A stretch of DNA of 64,000 bases from Ktedonospora formicarum (GTDB lineage: Bacteria; Chloroflexota; Ktedonobacteria; Ktedonobacterales; Ktedonobacteraceae), in contig NZ_BNJF01000003.1 of NCBI RefSeq assembly GCF_016587355.1, positions 744,001-808,000 on the forward strand. Reading direction: 5' to 3'. The translations under genes were made by a program, and so were the position numbers. Position 1 is the first letter of the stretch. Each line of letters opens with the position of its first letter. The notes below the pieces were generated by a model, which did no database searches, was not told where the DNA came from, and saw only the letters and a program-made list of their open reading frames with translations. Below are positions 1 through 7,079 of this stretch, in pieces.

Positions 1-1
1 T

Positions 2-265
2 CCAAATCACGCCTTCTATCTGGTCGCGACGGCTCTGGGGGGCTATGCCTGGGAGAAAGCCGGACACATCTGGTACAAGGCGATGACAGATTCGGCAATG
101 GGTCCACAAACAACCTTTAAGGACTTTGCCAATCTCACACTCAAACAAGCCGAACGCCTCCAAGGCGATGAAGGTAAAGAGCGAGAAGCCGTCCAACAAG
201 CCTGGGAAGCCGTCAAGGTTCTTCCTCACAAACACACCTCCAACGAGGAGAGCGCCGCCGACTGA
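2..265 (+). CDS. M4 (protealysin/thermolysin-like) metalloprotease, C-terminal fragment
   Basis: Only the last 87 residues lie in the window; the start and the zinc site are upstream. The segment opens with PNHAFYLVATALGGYAWEKA, which is nearly the same as residues about 284-303 of the complete M4 protease at 1384-2568 (PNHAFYLAATAIGGFAWEKA). It continues with a DFANLTLKQAERL helix, also shared with that gene. The conserved family His of the PNHAFY segment is present. The tail is short and acidic and ends at a TGA at 263-265. It is therefore a tandem paralogue of the downstream protease. No emfourin-like gene follows it; the next gene is on the minus strand. Confidence 0.85.
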   Translation, partial: PNHAFYLVATALGGYAWEKAGHIWYKAMTDSAMGPQTTFKDFANLTLKQAERLQGDEGKEREAVQQAWEAVKVLPHKHTSNEESAAD

Positions 266-424
266 GAAGAAGAATGCCGCAATATGCAGTCGCTACTAAA
301 GTGTACGCGACTACATTTCGTTGGTTTACGTTTTGAGGGAAGAGGCTTCTTCATACGCAGACGCTCCGCTTTCGCGAGCGTGCAGGGAGGGAGGGACGGC
401 AAGCCCTCCCTTTCCCCAAAAAGC

Positions 425-470
425 AGGGAGTGGAAGCGCAGACATTAAAGCTTCTGCGCTTCCACTCCCT
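425..470 (-). terminator. Rho-independent terminator of the RRM gene
   Basis: Perfect 18-bp inverted repeat (425-442 with 453-470) and a 10-nt loop. On the minus strand it is followed by GC and five T residues. It lies 19 bp beyond the stop of the RRM gene. Confidence 0.85.
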
Positions 471-488
471 AAAGAAGTATTAGGCGAA

Positions 489-815
489 CTAGTAGCGGTC
501 GCGATACCCACCGCCGCCATTCGAGCGGCGATCACGGCCACCACCCTGGTAACCACCACCAGAACCGGGGGCGCGGCGCTCACGGGCCTCGTTAACAGTA
601 ATGGTGCGTGAACCAAGCGTCGTACCATTCAGCTGCTCAATCGCGGCGCGAGCCTCTTCGTCGCTGCTCATCTCAACAAAGCCGAAGCCTTTGCTGCGGC
701 CAGTGTCGCGGTCAATGATAACCGTGGCGAAGGTAACCTGGCCAATCTGCTCAAAAAGCTGAGTCAGATCTTGCTCGGTTGTCTGATAAGGGATGCCCCC
801 AACGTAAATTCTCAT
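489..815 (-). CDS. Single-RRM RNA-binding protein, glycine/arginine-rich tail
   Basis: A small RNA-binding protein of the bacterial RRM type (like cyanobacterial Rbp proteins), expected to bind single-stranded RNA in the cytoplasm. RNP2 is IYVGGI at the extreme N-terminus and RNP1 is KGFGFVEM near residues 42-49. After about 80 residues the chain becomes a Gly/Arg-rich tail (GSGGGYQGGGRDRRSNGGGG), as in glycine-rich RNA-binding proteins. The start at 815 (MRIYVGG) is chosen because CAGGAG stands 8 nt before it. An in-frame ATG at 839 would place that Shine-Dalgarno inside the gene. It is monocistronic, with its own promoter (935-963) and terminator (425-470). A role in cold or stress RNA metabolism is inferred from the family. 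Confidence 0.9.
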   Translation of the reverse strand: MRIYVGGIPYQTTEQDLTQLFEQIGQVTFATVIIDRDTGRSKGFGFVEMSSDEEARAAIEQLNGTTLGSRTITVNEARERRAPGSGGGYQGGGRDRRSNGGGGYRDRY

Positions 816-934
816 CTTTGTCTGCTCCTGTGCTGACATCTCTCAACGAATTGACGCTCGTGGAAACCAATTCTCACAGGAGCGATACAATTTCTCTCTG
901 ATGCCATACGATACTAAAAACATACTATAGAGAC

Positions 935-963
935 AGTTTATTCCCTCCGCACTCTTTCGTCAA
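935..963 (-). promoter_or_regulatory. Sigma70-type promoter for the RRM gene
   Basis: On the minus strand TTGACG (963-958), a 17-bp spacer, then TAAACT (940-935). It lies about 120 bp before the start at 815, leaving a long leader as is common in cold-inducible RNA-binding genes. Confidence 0.55.
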
Positions 964-1096
964 GGCCAATTTTTGCGTATTTCAGCGCTTTCGTAAAAGT
1001 CGAATCCTTCGCTTTATACACACGTTGAAAGACTGGATCTGCTTGCACTCCATCAGGTAAAATGTGCATACACTATATATACATTTTGTGATTTTG

Positions 1097-1125
1097 TTGC
1101 ACCTACACATTTCATATGCTATAGT
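1097..1125 (+). promoter_or_regulatory. Sigma70-type promoter for the protease-inhibitor operon
   Basis: TTGCAC (1097-1102), a 17-bp spacer and TATAGT (1120-1125), about 260 bp before the protease start. No other gene was found in 840-1383. Confidence 0.45.
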
Positions 1126-1383
1126 TGATATCAGAATGTAACTGTTTCTTCTGCGCATGTCATCTGGATTCAGGAATCCTATCCGAAGATCGGTCCTTTT
1201 CGGGTCATGGAACCACTGTCGTGGCTGGCGCGAACTCCTTCTATGAGATTCAGAGCTCGGCAGCACTCGTCACTAATGGCTTTCGTTTCAACCTGGATAG
1301 GCTCTGTTGTTCGGTAGGAAGGCTTCGGAGTGTCAACCGGTGGTGGTTGAACATGTTGTAAGTTGAAAGGAGACACTCTTCTC

Positions 1384-2568
1384 ATGAATCAGCATTTCCC
1401 ACGGCACATCCATAGCATCATTCCCCCCCACATCCTCTCGTCCATCGCGGAGCGCGGTTCCAGCGAGCAGCGCCTACGAGCATTACGGGCTCTGGCATTC
1501 GATCAGTCCGTCCGGGCTGCGCGCGCTTCTAACCCCGGTCTCATGCGGTTAATCCCAAATCAACAGTGTGAGGATACCCCTGGCACGACTCCTACTCCCC
1601 ATCGTTCGATTTATGACGCCCAACAATCGACTGACCTGCCCGGTAAGCTCGTCCGGGGTGAACAGCAGCCCGCCAACAAGGATGTCGCGGTCAATGAAGC
1701 CTACGATGGCCTCGGCTGGACCTTCAACTTGTTTCAGAAATGCTATAACCGCAACTCCATCGACAACAAAGGTCTTCCACTCAATGCCTCCGTTCACTAC
1801 AGCAAACAGTACGACAATGCCTTCTGGGATGGTGAACGTATGGTCTTTGGGGATGGCGATAAAGATCAGTTCAACCGCTTTACCATCGCCATCGAAGTCA
1901 TCGGGCATGAACTAACTCATGGTGTGACCGATAACGAGGCCAATCTGAACTACGAAGGGCAGCCAGGCGCGCTCAATGAGTCCATCTCCGATGTCTTCGG
2001 CTCACTCGTCAAGCAGTTCTCTCTTCAGCAGACAGCCGATCAGGCCGACTGGCTTATTGGTAAGGGTCTGTTTACGAGCAAGGTTCATGGGAAAGCACTG
2101 CGCTCAATGAAGGCCCCTGGTACGGCTTACGATGATCCCATTCTGGGCAAGGACCCTCAACCAGCGACGATGGATGGCTATGTTGACTCCGAGGATGATA
2201 ATGGAGGTGTACACATAAATTCGGGGATTCCTAACCACGCCTTTTACCTGGCTGCGACCGCTATCGGTGGCTTTGCATGGGAGAAGGCTGGGCGCGTGTG
2301 GTATGAGACGCTACGCGATTCATCTCTGAAGCCGACATCCAAATTCAGTGATTTCGCGAATCTGACGGTCAAACAGGCTGAGAAGCTCTACGGTACCAAT
2401 AGTCCGGAACAGCAGGCAATCCAGAAGGCCTGGGAGACAGTGAAGGTGTTCAAAGCAAAAGTTACTCATCCACCAACACGTATGCCTATCGAAACATCGT
2501 CTGTCCCCGAGACGACACCAGAGGAGACACAGGAGGAACATCCTCATGAAAGTGACGCTGCGGACTGA
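1384..2568 (+). CDS. Protealysin-like M4 metalloprotease
   Basis: A zinc endopeptidase of family M4, 394 residues. The gluzincin site is complete: HELTH at residues 175-179 and the third ligand Glu199 in NESISD. There is no signal peptide and no long FTP/PepSY propeptide. Instead the N-terminus carries the short protealysin-type precursor with the motif IIPPHIL near residues 12-18. Such enzymes lack a classical secretion signal and are kept as proenzymes. The C-terminus ends in a Pro/Glu-rich tail beyond the catalytic domain. The start is the ATG at 1384, with AAAGGAG ahead of it; the upstream TTG at 1363 would bury this site. Its 3' end overlaps the inhibitor gene by 23 nt. A close paralogue ends at position 265. 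Confidence 0.92.
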   Translation: MNQHFPRHIHSIIPPHILSSIAERGSSEQRLRALRALAFDQSVRAARASNPGLMRLIPNQQCEDTPGTTPTPHRSIYDAQQSTDLPGKLVRGEQQPANKDVAVNEAYDGLGWTFNLFQKCYNRNSIDNKGLPLNASVHYSKQYDNAFWDGERMVFGDGDKDQFNRFTIAIEVIGHELTHGVTDNEANLNYEGQPGALNESISDVFGSLVKQFSLQQTADQADWLIGKGLFTSKVHGKALRSMKAPGTAYDDPILGKDPQPATMDGYVDSEDDNGGVHINSGIPNHAFYLAATAIGGFAWEKAGRVWYETLRDSSLKPTSKFSDFANLTVKQAEKLYGTNSPEQQAIQKAWETVKVFKAKVTHPPTRMPIETSSVPETTPEETQEEHPHESDAAD

Positions 2569-2851
2569 AGGTGGTCTTGCCTACTTTCCAGGACTCACGC
2601 GACCTCGCGTTCTGGATAGCACGGCACTCACCTCTCAGGAAGCTCACGAGCTTGAACACTTGCTCGCGAATGCACACATCTTCGACCGCTCGAATATGGT
2701 CAAGATTCCGTCACAAGGAGCGGATCGGAAGCGCTATACACTTATGATTGACGATGGAACTTGTCAGTATACTCTGCGCGTGTGCGATCCCGTACAGGAT
2801 CAGCATGTACAGGAACTACTGGCTTTCCTCAATCGCCACCTCAATGAATAG
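2546..2851 (+). CDS. Emfourin-type protein inhibitor of the M4 protease
   Basis: A 101-residue protein opening MKVTLRTEGGLAYFPGL, the pattern of the emfourin family first described beside Serratia protealysin. It is expected to bind and block the protease encoded immediately upstream. The start codon lies inside the last 23 nt of the protease gene, so translation is probably coupled and the pair made together. A second conserved part, YTLMIDDG near residues 64-71, precedes a helical C-terminus (HVQELLAFLNRHL). No signal peptide is visible, so it probably acts in the same compartment as the enzyme. The assignment rests on size, opening motif and gene context. Confidence 0.8.
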   Translation: MKVTLRTEGGLAYFPGLTRPRVLDSTALTSQEAHELEHLLANAHIFDRSNMVKIPSQGADRKRYTLMIDDGTCQYTLRVCDPVQDQHVQELLAFLNRHLNE

Positions 2852-2904
2852 CTCAGGTGTGTGCTCAATATTCACTTTCCAGGCTCCTGGTACCTACTCC
2901 TTTC

Positions 2905-3044
2905 TGAGCACCTGAGCGCATTTGCGCTAGTCGCGAGAGCGACGTTGGTGCTTGGAACATGTGGACGCGCTCAGAGGGTCGATAAGGTGACCGCACTAGC
3001 CGTAACCCATGTGGGGCACCACAGCACGTTGGTTTTCGCGTAAG
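2905..3044. repeat. Degenerate family-A palindromic element
   Basis: The right end GGTTTTCGCGTAAG (3031-3044) is the terminal motif of the family-A elements. The part near 2911-2945 carries the inverted internal motif CCTGAGCGC...GCTAG. A short open frame across it is not considered coding. 2852-3290 holds only such elements. Confidence 0.5.
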
Positions 3045-3063
3045 ACCATAGCAGGCAGATAGA

Positions 3064-3098
3064 CGCGTGAGCCTTCAGTCATATGGAAGCTCACGCGC
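3064..3098. terminator. Hairpin downstream of the protease-inhibitor operon
   Basis: CGCGTGAGC (3064-3072) pairs with GCTCACGCG (near 3089-3097), flanking an AT-rich loop. A possible terminator, but far (over 200 bp) from the inhibitor stop. Confidence 0.4.
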
Positions 3099-3136
3099 CT
3101 TTGCGTATTATCTATCGCAATACACCAAACTCCTAC

Positions 3137-3223
3137 ATATGTAGGCGCTCAGCTTTAGCAAGCGCTTTACACCTTACTACGTCGGTGATCGTCTGCGCAG
3201 GCTGAAGCTCTGCGCCTACATAT
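3137..3223. repeat. Family-B palindromic element (ATATGTAGGCGC ends)
   Basis: ATATGTAGGCGC (3137-3148) is an exact inverted repeat of GCGCCTACATAT (3212-3223). The same ends recur at 51264-51324. A related solo piece, TTGACGCTCCGCTGTAGCGAGC, follows near 3257-3279 and a similar one lies near 358-380. Confidence 0.7.
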
Positions 3224-3290
3224 AGGGGTTTATTGTACCTGTAACGCCGCTCCATATGTTGACGCTCCGCTGTAGCGAGCACTATCTTCA

Positions 3291-4085
3291 CTATAACAAA
3301 GTGCCGCTGAGCACCGTCACTGCCTGACCTCCAAGCAGAACGCGATCACCATCATGACGAACTCGCACGATTCCGCCGCGCGCTGACGCCTGATAGCCTG
3401 TCAGTTGTTCTCGGCCCAGGCGCTTGCTCCAGAAGGGGCTGAGGACGCAATGCGCGGAACCAGTAACAGGGTCCTCGTTGATGCCGACGCTGGGACAGAA
3501 GAAGCGTGAAACGAAGTTATACTCTGAATCGGAGTTGGTCGCGGGAGCGGTAACGATCACGCCTCGCGCCGGGACCGTCGCCAGTCGCTGAAAGTCGGGC
3601 TGGATGCCACGCACAGCCTCTTCTGATTCAAGCTCGACAATGTAATCGAGCTGGCTCTTGCCAATGTAGCGGGGAGTTGTCCCAAGGCTCTCGGCGAAGA
3701 CTGGCAGATTCTCGGCTTCTTCCTCTGGCTTGGCGGGGAAGTTGAGTTCAATCCACTCGCCATCACGCCTCGCCGTTAAGGCTCCACCACGTGTATAGAA
3801 GCGAGCCTCGGTATCGAGTGGCAGATAGCCTTGCTCCCAGAGCGTATGGGCGCTGGCAAGCGTACCATGTCCGCATAGTTCAAGCTCGACTTTCGCCGAG
3901 AACCAGCGCAAGCGGTAGCCGTCATTCTCGGGAAGTAGAAAGGCCGTCGCGGCCTGATTCATCTCGCTGGCGACGCGCTGCAACCAGGCATCCTCGCGAG
4001 AGCCATCCAATATACAGACAGCGGCGGCGTTTCCCGCGAAGGGCTTGTGGGTAAAGGCATCTACAAAAAATACTGGTAAGCTCAT
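3291..4085 (-). CDS. PhzF-family protein (phenazine-biosynthesis-like isomerase fold)
   Basis: 264 residues with the family opening MSLPVFFVDAFTHKPFAGNA and the C-terminal GINEDPVTGSAHC signature, so both halves of the diaminopimelate-epimerase-like fold are present. The start at 4085 has AGGAGG nine nt upstream; an extension to 4148 has no such support. Characterised members isomerise small acids with a catalytic Glu in an N-S-E-T-A-F motif. Here that stretch reads MNQAATAFL, so the usual Glu appears to be Ala and the reaction cannot be assumed. It stands alone, divergent from the acyl-CoA dehydrogenase gene. A family-B repeat lies just past its stop. Confidence 0.88.
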   Translation of the reverse strand: MSLPVFFVDAFTHKPFAGNAAAVCILDGSREDAWLQRVASEMNQAATAFLLPENDGYRLRWFSAKVELELCGHGTLASAHTLWEQGYLPLDTEARFYTRGGALTARRDGEWIELNFPAKPEEEAENLPVFAESLGTTPRYIGKSQLDYIVELESEEAVRGIQPDFQRLATVPARGVIVTAPATNSDSEYNFVSRFFCPSVGINEDPVTGSAHCVLSPFWSKRLGREQLTGYQASARGGIVRVRHDGDRVLLGGQAVTVLSGTLL

Positions 4086-4348
4086 AACCAGTGACCTCCT
4101 TGTAATACTGAACACGCTTCGAGAGCCTGACCGAACCCATTCCATCACCTATTACGCTCTCATTGTAGAGGAAAGAGCATGACTCTGCTACAGCCATTCG
4201 CGCCGCGATCAAGAGCCAATGATGAGTCTTGCCGTTCGCGTTGCCAGCTACGTATGCTACACTATGCTTATATACTTCTCGTCTGGTAGGTCGCAAGGCT
4301 TGGGCAATGTCGCCTGAGCGTAGCTCGCACGCAAGAAGGATTAGTACG

Positions 4349-6022
4349 ATGGACGCACTGAAGCACACCTCGACAGCCACTACGCCTGGACGCGCCACGC
4401 ATACAGTACAGAATCAGCCCCCGCCACTTAGCGAGTACAATCTTTTTAATCTTGATACGGCCTTGCGCGATGGCATCGAGCGCGAGGGTGCCTCCTGGGC
4501 GCGCGCGAGCCTGGACGCGCTAGGAAAACGCCTCGGCAGCGCGGAGGTTATTCAGTGGGGCTTTGAGGCTAATGAGAATCCTCCTACGCTCCATACCCAT
4601 GACCGCTTTGGCAACCGCGTTGACGAGGTAACGTTTCATCCGGCTTGGCACAACATCATGCGCGAGGCGGTTTCCTGGGGCGCGCACGCTCTCTCCTGGC
4701 GTGAGGACCAGCCCGGCAGCCAGGTAGCCCGTGCCGCTGGCTTCTTCCTCCTGACCCAGATTGAGGCAGGGCATAGCTGTCCTATTTCGATGACCCATGC
4801 CGCCATCCCTGTCTTAAAGCGACATGCCGCCTCCTGGCTCCCACCACTGCTCTCCCTCGCGTATGATTTTGGTCTGCGCCCACTCGCGGAGAAGCGCGGG
4901 GGACTGTGTGGTATGGGAATGACGGAGAAGCAAGGCGGCTCAGATGTGCGTATGAATACTACACGGGCCGTCCCTGCCACCGACCTGGGTACGGGGGCCT
5001 ATCTGTTAACCGGGCATAAGTGGTTCTGTTCGGCTCCCATGTGCGACCTCTTCCTGGTGCTGGCTCAAGCTCCCAGCGGGCTCTCCTGCTTCCTCCTACC
5101 ACGCGTACTGCCCGATGGGACGCGCAACACGTTCGCTATCCAGCGGCTCAAGGACAAGCTTGGCAATCGCTCCAACGCCTCTAGCGAGGTCGAGTTCGCG
5201 GATACAGTGGCTTTTCTGCTTGGTGAGGAGGGGCAGGGCGTGCGCACGATCATTGAGATGGTCAATCATACGCGCCTGGACTGCGTGCTGGGAAGCGCGG
5301 CTATGATGCGGCAGGCTCTCACGCAGGCGCTACACCACGCTCACTACCGCAACGCCTTCGGCAAGTCACTGCTCACCCAACCCTTGATGCGTAACGTGCT
5401 CGCGGACCTCGCGCTTGAGGTCGAGGCGGCGATCATGCTAGCCCTGCGTTTGGCTCGCGCCTGTGAGCAGGCTCCAAGCAATGAACATGAGGAGCATATC
5501 AAGCGCCTGGGAACGGCGGTAGGTAAATACTGGGTGACGAAGCGCGGACCGGCACATGTGGCGGAAGCCCTGGAATGCCTGGGCGGCAATGGCTATGTCG
5601 AGGAATGCATCATGCCGCGCCTCTACCGCGAGATGCCACTCAATTCGATCTGGGAGGGCTCGGGGAATGTAAACTGCCTGGACGTTCTGCGCGCTCTGGC
5701 AAAGCAACCCCAGGTACTCGCAAGCTACTTCAAGGAGATTGAGTCCGCACGCGGCGCGAACACACATCTTGACTCCGCCGCTCAGGATCTTCAGCGCCAA
5801 CTCGCGAACCAGGAGAATATCGAGTGGCACGCGCGCTTCCTGGTCGAGCGCCTCGCCCTGGTCCTACAGGGGGCGCTCATGGTTCAGCACGCACCGTCAG
5901 CGCTCGCCGACGCCTTCTGCCTCTCGCGACTCGGAGGCGAATGGGGCCGCGCCTTCGGCACGCTCCCACCCACCACCGACGCCGAAGCGATCCTGGCACG
6001 CTCGCTTCCTGGGATAGGATAA
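4349..6022 (+). CDS. aidB: AidB-like acyl-CoA dehydrogenase
   Basis: 557-residue flavoprotein of the acyl-CoA dehydrogenase superfamily. GMGMTEKQGGSDVR is the AidB-subgroup FAD-binding signature, and the C-terminal part has ALECLGGNGYVEE and LNSIWEGSGNVN, also typical of AidB. In E. coli AidB is an FAD protein induced by alkylating stress with isovaleryl-CoA dehydrogenase activity and DNA affinity; its exact substrate is unsettled. The start at 4349 is preferred because AGAAGGA stands 10 nt before it and similarity begins soon after; upstream codons read as noncoding. It is monocistronic, with a hairpin just after the stop. Confidence 0.88.
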   Translation: MDALKHTSTATTPGRATHTVQNQPPPLSEYNLFNLDTALRDGIEREGASWARASLDALGKRLGSAEVIQWGFEANENPPTLHTHDRFGNRVDEVTFHPAWHNIMREAVSWGAHALSWREDQPGSQVARAAGFFLLTQIEAGHSCPISMTHAAIPVLKRHAASWLPPLLSLAYDFGLRPLAEKRGGLCGMGMTEKQGGSDVRMNTTRAVPATDLGTGAYLLTGHKWFCSAPMCDLFLVLAQAPSGLSCFLLPRVLPDGTRNTFAIQRLKDKLGNRSNASSEVEFADTVAFLLGEEGQGVRTIIEMVNHTRLDCVLGSAAMMRQALTQALHHAHYRNAFGKSLLTQPLMRNVLADLALEVEAAIMLALRLARACEQAPSNEHEEHIKRLGTAVGKYWVTKRGPAHVAEALECLGGNGYVEECIMPRLYREMPLNSIWEGSGNVNCLDVLRALAKQPQVLASYFKEIESARGANTHLDSAAQDLQRQLANQENIEWHARFLVERLALVLQGALMVQHAPSALADAFCLSRLGGEWGRAFGTLPPTTDAEAILARSLPGIG

Positions 6023-6037
6023 ATCAGGCGCATAGCA

Positions 6038-6069
6038 TCGCATATGAAGAGACCTTCGTATGCGATGTT
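6038..6069. terminator. Bidirectional terminator between convergent genes
   Basis: Inverted repeat 6038-6051 with 6056-6069 (13 of 14 pairs, 4-nt loop), between the ends of aidB (6022) and the nucleotidyltransferase (6107). Confidence 0.6.
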
Positions 6070-6106
6070 CTTAAGCAAATGGCTTTAGACTATACCGCGC
6101 TCAAAA

Positions 6107-6877
6107 TTACATGCTTTTAAAGATGATTTCTTCTACCTCGAACTCTATGTTGCTACTTCTCAGGTAGCTTATAATCTCGCATAGTAGCTCCACCACAATG
6201 TTCCTTAACTGTTGGGTGTCATAGCTGGCATCGCCAGTGACAAAGCTTCCGAGGAGCTGAAAAGATGGGAAATTGATGGGGAGTTTTAGCGCTTGTTCGG
6301 GTAAAGCCACCGCGCTGGTAAAATAGGTTTTGTTGACTATGCCAAGAAAAATAGCTAGCTTGGTGAAGAGATGGTAGGCGTTGTAATGGACGCGCCCCCT
6401 GTCGCCAGTGTCGGTTGTGTTAATAAACTTGTTGCACTCCTCAAAGATCTCCTCTACAAATACTTGCCTCACATAGGGCGCGAAGTCGTTCTGGATAAAT
6501 TTCTGAAAGATTCCTTTGTAGGAGGCAAAGATTCCCTGTTTGTCATATAGAGGGACTGCGGTCACAAATTTACCTGCCAGGAAGGGCCAGCGCATATGTA
6601 CAGTTGTCATCTTGCCAAGCACTATATCCTGGCTAAAGATGTCAACGGCGTACTTCAGGCCATCAACTATAGCATTAAAATCATCCGCGACTCCCTGACC
6701 CTGCTGGACGACAGCTATCATATCAAGGTCAGAGAAGTCCTTATCTTCTCCGCGTGCAACCGAGCCAAAAACGGCGACCGCCAGTAGGTCATTCTCATAG
6801 CGTTCTTTTAACTTTTCTACTATCTTTTGCGCAAGTTGTAAGCGGGCTTCTCGCGTCTTTTTCACGGGATACTGCAT
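6107..6877 (-). CDS. Kanamycin-nucleotidyltransferase-like (KNTase/ANT(4')-like) protein
   Basis: 256 residues. The N-terminal half is a nucleotidyltransferase fold: AVFGSVARGEDKDFSDLDM near residues 35-53 holds the GS motif and the metal-binding D-x-D pair (SDLDM). The opening TREARLQLAQKIVEKLKERY resembles the first helix of the ANT(4')-I kanamycin nucleotidyltransferases, and the helical second half matches their length. Those enzymes transfer AMP to the 4'-hydroxyl of aminoglycosides. Here the substrate is unknown and resistance is only a possibility. The start at 6877 has AAGGAAG 8 nt upstream. No toxin-antitoxin partner is adjacent, which argues against a MNT/HEPN module. Confidence 0.7.
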   Translation of the reverse strand: MQYPVKKTREARLQLAQKIVEKLKERYENDLLAVAVFGSVARGEDKDFSDLDMIAVVQQGQGVADDFNAIVDGLKYAVDIFSQDIVLGKMTTVHMRWPFLAGKFVTAVPLYDKQGIFASYKGIFQKFIQNDFAPYVRQVFVEEIFEECNKFINTTDTGDRGRVHYNAYHLFTKLAIFLGIVNKTYFTSAVALPEQALKLPINFPSFQLLGSFVTGDASYDTQQLRNIVVELLCEIISYLRSSNIEFEVEEIIFKSM

Positions 6878-7079
6878 AGTAACATCTTCCTTGTGTCACA
6901 AATTATAGTGAGTTTCAATAGATTATAGCAATTTTTGGCGAGACAACGGTTTGCGGTGAAGTGAATAGTTCTGTATATATGGCGCGCCCGGTCCCGCTTG
7001 AGGGTAAATGGTGATAAGATGAGGGCATACAATCCCAGGGCAGTCAAATATGAGTTTCATATAAGGCGGATCATAAGTA

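Noticed and set aside
2861..3043. 60-codon frame after the emfourin gene
   Set aside because: It lies wholly in a degenerate family-A element and has no protein-like features.
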